This document shows positions 16,203 through 23,450 of a DNA stretch of 64,000 nt, in pieces. The stretch is taken from contig CAWKIT010000016.1 in the NCBI GenBank assembly GCA_963849695.1, positions 124,001 to 188,000 of the forward strand. Reading direction: 5' to 3'. The DNA is from DASSUW01 sp963849695. GTDB lineage: Bacteria > Actinomycetota > Thermoleophilia > Solirubrobacterales > Solirubrobacteraceae. A program made the position numbers and the translations under genes. Position 1 is the stretch's first letter, and each line of letters opens with the position of its first letter. Under the pieces are notes generated by a model. It saw only the letters and a list, made by a program, of their open reading frames with translations. It searched no databases and was not told the DNA's origin.

Positions 16203-17444
16203 TTGACGCCCCCGGTCGCCACGCAGCTCAACGTCGGGCGCAACACGTTGATCCTCGCGACGACGATGGCTGTCTACTCCGCGGTGCTCCAGCTCGTGGC
16301 CGCCGTCTCGTCGATCACGTTCGTGCTCGTGACGGGCATCCAGGGCCTGTTGGGGCTGGGGCCGGCGATCTTCCTCTTCGCCTCCGCCGTGACCGCGCTG
16401 CCCGCGGGGCGCGCGATGGATCGGCTCGGGCGCCGTCCGGTCGTAGCAACCGGGTTTCTGTTGGCCGCGGCGGGTTGTGGTCTGGTGGCACTGGCGACCG
16501 CTGTCGACTCGGCGCCGCTCCTGATCCTCGGCTTCCTGATGACCGGTGCTGCGAGCGGGATCGCGCTGCTCATCCGGACGGCGGCCGGCGACATGTATCC
16601 GCCTGAGCGGCGCGCCCGCGGCATCTCATACGTGCTCTTCGGGTCGGTGTTCGGCGCGATCCTCGGCCCGGCGGTGTTCGGGCCCCTGTTCGCGGGCCGC
16701 GAGCTCGATGCCGCGGCGCTGACCGTCCCGTGGCTGGCCGCGGGCGGGATCAGCCTGCTCGCGCTCGCGCTCGTGCTGCTCGTGCGGCCCGATCCCAAGC
16801 GGATCGCCGAGGTGATCGCGGCCGGCCATGGCGTCACGGAGGGACCGCCCGCGGCACCGCTCTCGGAGATCCTCGTTCGCCCTGGCGTCCGGCCCGCCAT
16901 GCTCGCCGCTCTGGCGAGCTTCGGTGTGATGGTGTCGGTGATGAACCTGAGCGGCTACGTCGTCGTCGAGCATCATCACCACGAGCAGGGCGACGTGTTC
17001 CCGATCATCGGCGCCCATGTGCTCGGGATGTACGCGCTCGTGCTGGTGGTCGGGACCGTGATCGACCGGATCGGGCGGCCGGTGGCGCTCTTCGGCGGTC
17101 TGCTGGTGATGGCGGCCTCGACGCTCGGGCTGTTGTGGATCGAGAGCGTGGCGGCGACCGCGCTGCTGCTGTTCGGCCTCGGCGTGGGGTGGAACCTGTC
17201 CTTCGTCGCGGCGACGGCACAGCTGGTCGACGCGACCGCCCCGAGCGAGCGCGGCAGCATGCTCGGCTTCAACGATCTGGTCTCCGCGCTGTTCGGCGCC
17301 GCACTCGCCCTCTTGGGCGGCTACGCGCTCGACTCGATCGGTGTCGCCGCCCTGGCGCTCGGCGCGGCCGTGATCGTGGCTGCGCCGGTGCTCTGGCTGG
17401 CGCCGCGGACTGTCGCTCGGGCCGCGCCGGCGAGTTCGCGATGA
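16203..17444 (+). CDS. Major facilitator superfamily transporter
   Basis: 413 residues with about 12 hydrophobic helices, the MFS loop 2-3 motif as 'GRAMDRLGRRPVV', its repeat-half echo 'GTVIDRIGRPVALFG' and a cytoplasmic central loop near residue 200 ('RPDPKRIAEVI'). A His cluster ('EHHHHEQGD') sits in a loop near residue 258. The start is a TTG at 16203 with no clear Shine-Dalgarno; the frame gives no ATG that keeps the first helix. The roughly 300 bases upstream hold no convincing gene. Substrate unknown. Confidence 0.87.
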   Translation: MTPPVATQLNVGRNTLILATTMAVYSAVLQLVAAVSSITFVLVTGIQGLLGLGPAIFLFASAVTALPAGRAMDRLGRRPVVATGFLLAAAGCGLVALATAVDSAPLLILGFLMTGAASGIALLIRTAAGDMYPPERRARGISYVLFGSVFGAILGPAVFGPLFAGRELDAAALTVPWLAAGGISLLALALVLLVRPDPKRIAEVIAAGHGVTEGPPAAPLSEILVRPGVRPAMLAALASFGVMVSVMNLSGYVVVEHHHHEQGDVFPIIGAHVLGMYALVLVVGTVIDRIGRPVALFGGLLVMAASTLGLLWIESVAATALLLFGLGVGWNLSFVAATAQLVDATAPSERGSMLGFNDLVSALFGAALALLGGYALDSIGVAALALGAAVIVAAPVLWLAPRTVARAAPASSR

Positions 17445-17453
17445 GGTGGAGCC

Positions 17454-17481
17454 GGCGGCCGCGGGCCACGCCGCGGCCGCC
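17454..17481. terminator. Bidirectional hairpin between convergent genes
   Basis: GGCGGCCGCGG (17454-17464) and CCGCGGCCGCC (17471-17481) make a perfect 11-bp stem with a 6-base loop, between the MFS stop and the convergent SMP-30-like remnant. Confidence 0.72.
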
Positions 17482-17495
17482 GCACGGCGAGAGAT

Positions 17496-18173
17496 CTACC
17501 GCTTCGGGACTTTCACGATCTCGAACGAGCCGCCGGGGTTGGGCAGGCCGAACTTCGCATTGACCACGTAGTTGCGGCCGCCGGAGCGCGCGATGGTGGT
17601 CGGGACCTGGAACAGGTCGCTGTGGATCGGCCGTGTGATCCCGACGACAGTTTCCGGGTCGCCGCCGGTGAGCTCGATGCCGGTCGGCGATCCCGTCGCG
17701 GCGTCGACCTCGAACAGCTCGCCCGTGTTGCTCTTGACGACGATCAACGACTTGCCGCCGCGTGCCGCGACGATCCCGTTGGCGTTGAAGCCTGCATCGA
17801 TGACGTAGTCGCCGCCGAGCGGGATGCGCCTCAGCTCGCCGAGCTCGCCCTCGTCGCCGAACGGGATGAAGTACAGCCACGCGTTGTTGGAGTCGGTGAA
17901 GTAGGCGCCGCGCTTGGTGACGATCACGTCGTTGATGAAGCCGGCGTCGTCACCGGCGAAGTAGTCGCGCAGCTGGGCGCCCGTGCGTGCGTCATAGACG
18001 CGGATGTGCTTGGAGTCGGCGCCCGACACGAACAGGCGGCGGCGGTCGACTTCCGCCAGGTCGCGCCACGCGCGGTCGTCAGCCGACGGGTGTCCGGTCC
18101 CCAGATGAACGATGCAGTCGACGATCGGGCCGAGTGCGACACCGCCCCAGTCGGTCAGGTCCGCAGCGACCAA
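17496..18173 (-). pseudogene. Truncated SMP-30/gluconolactonase-like propeller gene
   Basis: The readable part ('RLFVSGADSKHIRVYDARTG', 'FINDVIVTKRGAYFTDS', 'FNANGIVAARGGKSLIVVKSNTGELFEVD', 'PTTIARSGGRNYVVNAKFGLP') matches the middle and end of an SMP-30-like secreted propeller. The signal peptide and first third of the usual roughly 320 residues are missing. The segment joining 'TGSPTGIELTGGDPETVV' to 'FQVPTT' is shorter than normal, suggesting an internal deletion. The N-terminal 50 residues do not look like the family. No intact start of the family is found upstream, where the tyrosinase gene ends. I read it as a decayed gene, though a shortened functional product is possible. Confidence 0.6.
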
Positions 18174-18223
18174 GTCGCACCTCTCATCCGGCCGGGAGCG
18201 ACGTCAGCGAAAGCGGCCTGCCG

Positions 18224-19675
18224 TTACTCGACGACGATGCGAACGTCGCCGATGTGCACGCCGGGCTCGCCGTCGATCGGCGGGGGCAGAAGCTCGCCGG
18301 TCTCCGCGTCCTCGAAGACGCGCGCCGGGACGAAGCTGACTCGCGCCCTCGCCGGGTCCCACGCGCCCTGCTGCTGGAGCTGGTACACGAGGCTCGTGAT
18401 GTCGAAGACGCGCTTGGCGCCTCCGGTGTGGTCCGCTTGCTCGCCGTGCTCGTGATCGATGCCGAAAAACTCGAGAAAGCCGACGAAGTGGGAGCTACCG
18501 TGCTGCCCTCCGGCGCCCACGTCGGACATGTTGAGGTACACCTCGTACGTCGGCGTCGCCGGGTCGTCGAGCGCGATGCCCTCGACGATCAGCGCCGCGG
18601 TCGACGGACTGGTCTCGGGCACCGCGAGCGCCCTGACGTGCTCCTGCGCTGCGGGGGCCAGGTCGATGTTCGCGGAGGTGACGCCTGCTCCGAGTTCGAG
18701 CGGTCCCGAGGCGCCCAGCTCCTCCGGATTGTCGAGCGGCATCGTGATCGTCCTCAGTCGCGCCAGCGCCGCGTCCGCGTGATCGGAAGCGAGCGCCGAC
18801 AGCGGGACCGCGGTCGGCGGTGGATCGTCCTCGTAACGGTAGTCGAGTGCCGTGGTCGAGAGCACGTCGCGCGGTGTCTGGGGGACCTTGGTTCGGCTCG
18901 GGTCGTAGAACTCGAACCGCTGGTCGAGCCAGCGGACGTCGGAGGGGTCGCTGCGTCCGCCGCCCAGCCGGAGCCAGCGGCCCCACAGGCGGTCGACCTG
19001 CGCGTGGTGCAGCCAGAAGATCGGGTCCAGAGGACTTGCCGCCGTGCCCATCGTGCCGCTGATCGTCCTGTGGACGTTGTTGTGCGGCTGGCGCTCGAGC
19101 TGCCCTGTCATGCCGGCGCCGAAATGCGACGGCGCGTCGATCACGCCGCCACCGAACCCGAACGCGCCAGCGGCCCCGCCGACGAAGGGAATCGTGGCTT
19201 CCGCCGCGGTGGAATCCACGATCGCGGGGACCATCGGCGTCCCATCGTTGACGCGAACGCGATTCGCGATGAACAGCGGGTTGAGGCCACCACCGGCGTC
19301 GGCGGGTAGGTTCGGCTCACGAAACGCCGGCGGCAGCGCCCGGTTCGTCTGCCAGTTCCAGTATGGGAGGGCCCAGTCGGCCGGGCCTCCCTGCGCCGTG
19401 ACGATGTCGCGCACGATGCGCTCGAACCACAGGATGTACATCCGATGCCAGGGAAGGAAGAACCAGCTCTGGTGCTGGCACATGTTCCAGACACCGTCGG
19501 GGCCGTTCCCCGGAGTAGCGTCGGTCCCGTGCATGGCCGCCTGATAGTCATAGCTCGTCGGGTCGGCCGGAAACTGCCGACCCTGCATCTCGCGTATCGC
19601 CTTGGCGTATGCGAGCGTGTACGGGTCCCAGGGACCGTTCGCCTCTAGATGCCAGATCTCTCGCCTGACGAGCAC
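18224..19675 (-). CDS. Tyrosinase-family type-3 copper protein
   Basis: 483 residues. CuA ligands are H49, H68 and H77 ('MCQHQSWFFLPWHRMYILWFE'); CuB ligands are H198, H202 and H223/224 ('QPHNNVH', 'DPIFWLHHAQVDRLW'). Residues about 320-483 form a C-terminal beta domain like those shielding the active site in polyphenol oxidases ('VEGIALDDPATPTYEVYLNM'). The expected reaction is oxidation of phenols or catechols to quinones. There is no signal peptide. The start is GTG 19675. The gene lies immediately upstream of, and parallel to, the SMP-30-like remnant. Confidence 0.92.
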   Translation of the reverse strand: MLVRREIWHLEANGPWDPYTLAYAKAIREMQGRQFPADPTSYDYQAAMHGTDATPGNGPDGVWNMCQHQSWFFLPWHRMYILWFERIVRDIVTAQGGPADWALPYWNWQTNRALPPAFREPNLPADAGGGLNPLFIANRVRVNDGTPMVPAIVDSTAAEATIPFVGGAAGAFGFGGGVIDAPSHFGAGMTGQLERQPHNNVHRTISGTMGTAASPLDPIFWLHHAQVDRLWGRWLRLGGGRSDPSDVRWLDQRFEFYDPSRTKVPQTPRDVLSTTALDYRYEDDPPPTAVPLSALASDHADAALARLRTITMPLDNPEELGASGPLELGAGVTSANIDLAPAAQEHVRALAVPETSPSTAALIVEGIALDDPATPTYEVYLNMSDVGAGGQHGSSHFVGFLEFFGIDHEHGEQADHTGGAKRVFDITSLVYQLQQQGAWDPARARVSFVPARVFEDAETGELLPPPIDGEPGVHIGDVRIVVE

Positions 19676-19854
19676 AGCGTCACGAGCCTATCCGGCGATG
19701 GCCCACAGCACCTAGACATTCGGCGCCGCAGAGCCACGTCCGTGAGTCGGCGTATCGTGCCCACCGGTCAGGTCGCAACAATGACCGCGCCCACGCGGAC
19801 GGTCGCCGCCGTGGGTATGGCCTCGCAAACCGCCCCCGCTAGCTGGAGAAACGC

Positions 19855-20790
19855 ATGAGACTTTTCAAGAGACAACCGAGCCCGACGGACCAGCTGAAAA
19901 ACGCGGCCATCGAAGCGGCCATCAGCGCGATTCGCGACAGCAGGGACGAGCCGAAGCGCAAGACCGGGCTGTCTGCGAGCCGCGCGATGGCCGCCGGAGC
20001 GATCCTCTACGCCGCCGGGTTCGCTGCATTCAAGGGCCGGACCCTCCTGCGCGAGCAGCGCTCCTTGAACCCGGCCGCGGAGGAGGAGACGCGGTCGCGC
20101 GAGGAGGACGAGGAGGCGGAGGTCGAGGAGTACGAGGACGAGGAGCCGGAGGACGAGGAGGCGGAGGAGTACGAGGACGAGGAGCCGGAGGCCGAGGAGA
20201 CGAGGACGAGGAGCCGGAGGCCGAGGAGGACGAGGAGCCGGAGGCCGAGGAGGACGAGGAGGCGGAGGCCGAGGAGGACGAGGACGAGGAGCCGGAGGCC
20301 GAGGAGGACGAGGAGGCGGAGGCCGAGGAGTACGAGGACGAGGAGCCGGAGGCCGAGGAGGACGAGGAGGCGGAGGTCGAGGAGTACGAGGACGAGGAGC
20401 CGGAGGCCGAGGAGGACGAGGAGTACGGAGGACGAGGAGCCGGAGGCCGAGGAGGACGAGGAGCCGGAGGCCGAGGAGGACGAGGACGAGCCCGACGAGG
20501 ACGATGACCAGGGCGGTGAGGACCCGGGCGACGACGAACCGGAGGCGGACGGGGACGGACCGTCTGGCGACGCGGAGCAAGAGCCCGAAGCCGACGATGA
20601 CTCCGAGGAGCTCGAGGCCGAGGGGCGCGAGGAGCAAGACGACGAGTCGAGTTCGGAGACGCCCACGCCGCTTCCGAAGCGCAAGCCGAAGCGCAAGCCG
20701 AAGCGCCGGGCGGCACGCCGCAAGGGCGCCCAACCCAGCCTCGAGGTGCCGCAGCAGCGCAAGCCTCGGAAGCCGGCAGCCCGGGAGTAA
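19855..20790 (+). CDS. Low-complexity acidic/basic repeat protein with one possible membrane helix
   Basis: 311 residues as read. Residues 1-75 are ordinary and include a hydrophobic segment ('AMAAGAILYAAGFAAF'). Residues about 78-115 are Glu/Asp-rich, about 116-190 Arg-rich ('RRPRRTRRRR'), about 191-270 acidic again, and the tail is Lys/Arg-rich ('KRKPKRKPKRRAARRKG'). The Arg-rich block is the same DNA repeat read in a shifted frame: one base is missing near 20198 and one is extra near 20436, so a fully acidic protein results if both are corrected. ATG 19855 has GGAG 8 bases upstream. Function unknown. Confidence 0.65.
   Translation: MRLFKRQPSPTDQLKNAAIEAAISAIRDSRDEPKRKTGLSASRAMAAGAILYAAGFAAFKGRTLLREQRSLNPAAEEETRSREEDEEAEVEEYEDEEPEDEEAEEYEDEEPEAEETRTRSRRPRRTRSRRPRRTRRRRPRRTRTRSRRPRRTRRRRPRSTRTRSRRPRRTRRRRSRSTRTRSRRPRRTRSTEDEEPEAEEDEEPEAEEDEDEPDEDDDQGGEDPGDDEPEADGDGPSGDAEQEPEADDDSEELEAEGREEQDDESSSETPTPLPKRKPKRKPKRRAARRKGAQPSLEVPQQRKPRKPAARE
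20095..20480 (+). repeat. Degenerate tandem repeat (GAGGCCGAGGAGGACGAG-type) inside a coding region
   Basis: About 380 bases of short G/A-rich units (GAGGACGAGGAGCCGGAGGC and variants with GCGGAG or GAGTAC) in tandem. Purines dominate the + strand, so the opposite strand is an open Leu-rich pseudo-frame. The array is prone to slippage and contains two compensating 1-base indels relative to an acidic reading. Confidence 0.75.
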
Positions 20791-21102
20791 CCCGCAGATC
20801 GGCGGCCCGCTCGCCCGGCGACTCGCGCTCGAGGATTCGACGAGGCCCGCCGCCCGACCTGACGTGGGGCACCGGCGCGGCTCGCGGACGCCTCTGACTC
20901 GCTCACCAGGGCGGCGGGCACGGGCCGCCCGCCGCCGGGGAGCGCGAGCCGGCGGCGCAGGCTATGGCCCTTTCCGGGCCTGGCGCCGAGGTCGGTGCAG
21001 ACGACGGCCATCCGGTGGGCGTCATCGCTCCGATCCCGAAACTCGGGCTACCATCGCCGGTTCTACCCCGGGGGGAGTGGGGGCGATGAAGGAGGGACCA
21101 CG
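20791..21102. other. Non-coding stretch with a strong GC hairpin
   Basis: About 310 bases between the repeat protein and the propeller gene. I see no credible coding frame. GGCGGCGGGC (20910-20919) and GCCCGCCGCC (20927-20936) form a perfect 10-bp stem with a 7-base loop, a likely terminator for the repeat-protein gene. The last 20 bases carry the GGAGGG Shine-Dalgarno of the next gene. Confidence 0.5.
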
Positions 21103-22101
21103 GTGGCGAGACGGACGAAGACGATGCTGCTCGCGGCAGCGTGCACGCTGCTGGTCACGGCTCCGGCCGAGGCCAGGCTCGTCTACGTGTCCGACCCGGG
21201 CGCGCGCGACGCCCGAGTCTGGGTCGCGCGCGACGACGGCACGCAGGCGCGCAGGATCGGCCCCGGCCATTCGCCGAAGATCTCGCCCGACGGCCGCTGG
21301 GTGGCCTGGGTCAAGGACGGCTCGCCCGACCAGTTGATGATGCGGCTCGCCGACCGCAGCCGCAAGGCGCGGGTCGTCGTCCGCTCGTCGGCGATCGCCG
21401 ACCTGCAGTTCTCGCCCGACGCGAAGCTGCTCGGGTTCGTGGTCGGCCGGCGGCTGTTCGTCTACGACATCCGCGAGCGCGACGAGGTCAAGGCGGCGTC
21501 CGGGAGCATCCGCGGGTTCTCGTTCTCGCCCGACTCCGCCTCCGTCGTGTTCGGGACCGCGGGCACCAGCGGCGCATCCGACGCGCCGTCCGACCTGTAC
21601 TCCTTCTCGCTCGAGGACAAGGTGCGGATCCGGATCACGCGCGACCGCAAGTCGCTCAACCCGCTGTGGGGGGCGGCCGGGATCCTCCACGACCGGATGC
21701 GCGTTCGCGGCGGCGACGCCCCGTCGTACAACGTGTTCACGATCAAGCCGGACGGCGGCAGCCTGCGCAGGATCACGACGCTGAGGATCCCGAGCCTGAT
21801 GAGCGGTCTGGTGCCACTCGAGCAGTCCGCCGACGGCAGGCGGCTGGTCGCGAACTTCGTCGGCCAGGACACGCGGGTGGCGTTCCGGGTCAACCTCGTG
21901 AACGGCAACGCGAAGGCGCTCGACGACGACTTCGAGAACGGCCTCGTCGGCTTCGACCTGTCGGCGGACGGCCGCACGGTGCTAGGCCACACCGGCGGGC
22001 CGGATCCGACCGCGCGGCACAACGTGGTCACGGTGCCGTACGGCGGCGGCGACCCGAAGGTGCTCGTGCGCCGGGCGGCCTTTCCGGACTGGAGCTTGTA
22101 G
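21103..22101 (+). CDS. Secreted TolB-like beta-propeller protein
   Basis: 332 residues: a signal peptide ('RRTKTMLLAAACTLLVTAPAEA') and repeating PD40-type blades ('GHSPKISPDGRWVAWVKDG', 'IADLQFSPDAKLLGFVV', 'IRGFSFSPDSASVVFG', 'GFDLSADGRTVLGHTGG'). Such propellers usually act as periplasmic or extracellular scaffolds; no enzyme residues are evident. GTG 21103 is chosen because GGAGGG lies 6 bases upstream and it places the signal peptide at the N-terminus; the frame extends further upstream without signal character. Confidence 0.8.
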   Translation: MARRTKTMLLAAACTLLVTAPAEARLVYVSDPGARDARVWVARDDGTQARRIGPGHSPKISPDGRWVAWVKDGSPDQLMMRLADRSRKARVVVRSSAIADLQFSPDAKLLGFVVGRRLFVYDIRERDEVKAASGSIRGFSFSPDSASVVFGTAGTSGASDAPSDLYSFSLEDKVRIRITRDRKSLNPLWGAAGILHDRMRVRGGDAPSYNVFTIKPDGGSLRRITTLRIPSLMSGLVPLEQSADGRRLVANFVGQDTRVAFRVNLVNGNAKALDDDFENGLVGFDLSADGRTVLGHTGGPDPTARHNVVTVPYGGGDPKVLVRRAAFPDWSL

Positions 22102-22165
22102 GAGTTAGCCCCGGCCGGCATCCGACGGCGCCATCCAGGCGCCGATTCTGGGTAGCCCCGGCCGC

Positions 22166-23158
22166 ATGACCCGATACTTCTACGGCGCCTCGCACGAGGA
22201 GTTCTCGCCCGACGACCTGCTGCGTCACGCGGTGGCGGCCGAGCGCGCCGGCTTCGACGGCATCTCGGCCTCCGACCACCTCCAGCCCTGGTGGGAGCCG
22301 GGCGAGTCCGGCCACGCCTGGGTATGGCTCGGCGCGGCCGGCCAGGCGACCGAGCGGATCCCGCTCGGCACCGGCGTGACCGCCAGCGGCGCCCGCTACC
22401 ACCCGGCGCTGATCGCGCAGGCGTGGATGACGCTCGAGCGCCTCTTCCCCGGCCGGCCGTTCCTCGGCATCGGCTCAGGCGAGGCGCTGAACGAGGTCCC
22501 GGTCGGCGACGACTGGCCCTCGCCGGCGGACCAGATCGCGCGCCTGGACGAGACCCTCGGCTACATCCGCCGCCTGTGGGACGGGGAGACGATCAGCGAG
22601 GAGGGCCGGTTCTACCGGCTCGAGGACTGCAAGCTGCACACGCTCGCCGACCGCAAGCCGCCGATCTGGGTCTCCGCCTTCGGCCCGCAGGCCGCGGAGG
22701 TCGCCGGCCGGCACGGCGACGGGCTGTGGACGCTGCCAGACCCCGAGTCGACGCCCGAGGTGATCGATGCCTACCGCGAGGCGCGCCGCAAGGCCGGCCG
22801 CGAGGGCGACGGCGAAATCGTCTTCCAGGCACTGGTGTCGTGGGCCGAGTCCGACGACGAGGCGCTCGAGCAGGTGCGCAGGTGGAAGGGCGCCCAGCCG
22901 CCCGACCACTTCACCGACGACTGGCATCGCCCGCAGGAGATGTACGAGCACGGTGAACGCGAGCTGACCGACGACGAGTTCGCGGACAACATCGTCGCCG
23001 GCTCGGACCCTGAGGCGATCGCCGGCCGGCTCCGCGAGCTCGAGCAGCTCGGCGGCACCGCGATCACGCTGCAGAACAACTCGGCCGCCAACGTCGAGCG
23101 CGCGATCGAGGTGCTGGGCGGCGAGGTGCTGCCGGCGCTGCGCGGCTCGCGGGTGTAA
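22166..23158 (+). CDS. F420-dependent LLM-class oxidoreductase (glucose-6-phosphate dehydrogenase-like)
   Basis: 330 residues of the luciferase-like TIM-barrel family, close to the FGD-related subfamily: 'HAVAAERAGFDGISASDHLQPW', 'PLGTGVTASGARYHPALIAQA', 'FLGIGSGEALNEVPVG', 'PIWVSAFGPQAAEVAGRHGDGLWT'. Members use coenzyme F420 to oxidise glucose-6-phosphate or other alcohols. The early 'SDHLQPW' is the usual F420/substrate contact region. ATG 22166. It is a single gene 64 bases after the propeller gene. Confidence 0.92.
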   Translation: MTRYFYGASHEEFSPDDLLRHAVAAERAGFDGISASDHLQPWWEPGESGHAWVWLGAAGQATERIPLGTGVTASGARYHPALIAQAWMTLERLFPGRPFLGIGSGEALNEVPVGDDWPSPADQIARLDETLGYIRRLWDGETISEEGRFYRLEDCKLHTLADRKPPIWVSAFGPQAAEVAGRHGDGLWTLPDPESTPEVIDAYREARRKAGREGDGEIVFQALVSWAESDDEALEQVRRWKGAQPPDHFTDDWHRPQEMYEHGERELTDDEFADNIVAGSDPEAIAGRLRELEQLGGTAITLQNNSAANVERAIEVLGGEVLPALRGSRV

Positions 23159-23187
23159 AAGTGGCGATTTGCGGGCAAAAGACCAGC

Positions 23188-23343
23188 ATGATCCTTCTTG
23201 GCCTCATATTGCTGGTCCTCGGCCTGGTGCTGAGCATCGGCATCCTCTACACGATCGGGATCGTGCTGATCCTCATCGGCGCGGTGCTGTGGGTGCTCGG
23301 CTCGATGGACCGCGCGGTCGGCGGGCGAAGACACTACTGGTGA
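23188..23343 (+). CDS. DUF6131 family small membrane protein, 51 aa
   Basis: Two adjacent hydrophobic helices ('MILLGLILLVLGLVLSIG', 'IGIVLILIGAVLWVLGSM') followed by 'DRAVGGRRHYW', the family's characteristic end. ATG 23188 is chosen because relatives begin with the 'MILLG' helix; GTG 23161 would add nine residues. Role unknown; these peptides are widespread in actinobacteria. Confidence 0.8.
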   Translation: MILLGLILLVLGLVLSIGILYTIGIVLILIGAVLWVLGSMDRAVGGRRHYW

Positions 23344-23346
23344 TCG

Positions 23347-23388
23347 GTGTGCGGCTTACTCGCACTCGCAAGCTCGTGCGAGCGCCTT
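23347..23388. repeat. Hairpin repeat, copy 1
   Basis: A 42-base element with stem CTCGCAC (23359-23365) / GTGCGAG (23376-23382) and a 10-base loop. It matches the element at 31776-31817 at every position except one in each stem arm, and those two differences compensate (G-C here, A-T there). It lies right after the DUF6131 stop. Confidence 0.72.
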
Positions 23389-23450
23389 AGCATGCCTGTA
23401 TCGCGGTAGCGCCGGCCCCAGCCGAACTCGACCTCGCGGTCCTCGACCGC

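Noticed and set aside
20095..20480. Possible CRISPR array
   Set aside because: Units are short, degenerate and contiguous with no unique spacers; it is a coding low-complexity repeat.
19768..20733. Long minus-strand frame of Leu/Arg/Pro-rich repeats over the acidic repeat
   Set aside because: It is the complement of the G/A-rich tandem array; its composition changes exactly with the repeat and it has no start context. The plus-strand gene has a Shine-Dalgarno and normal N-terminus.
23157..23187. Shared AAAAGTGGCG decamer at 23158 and (reverse) near 62736-62746 as a regulatory motif
   Set aside because: Only ten bases match and the surrounding sequences differ; too weak to call a repeat or operator.
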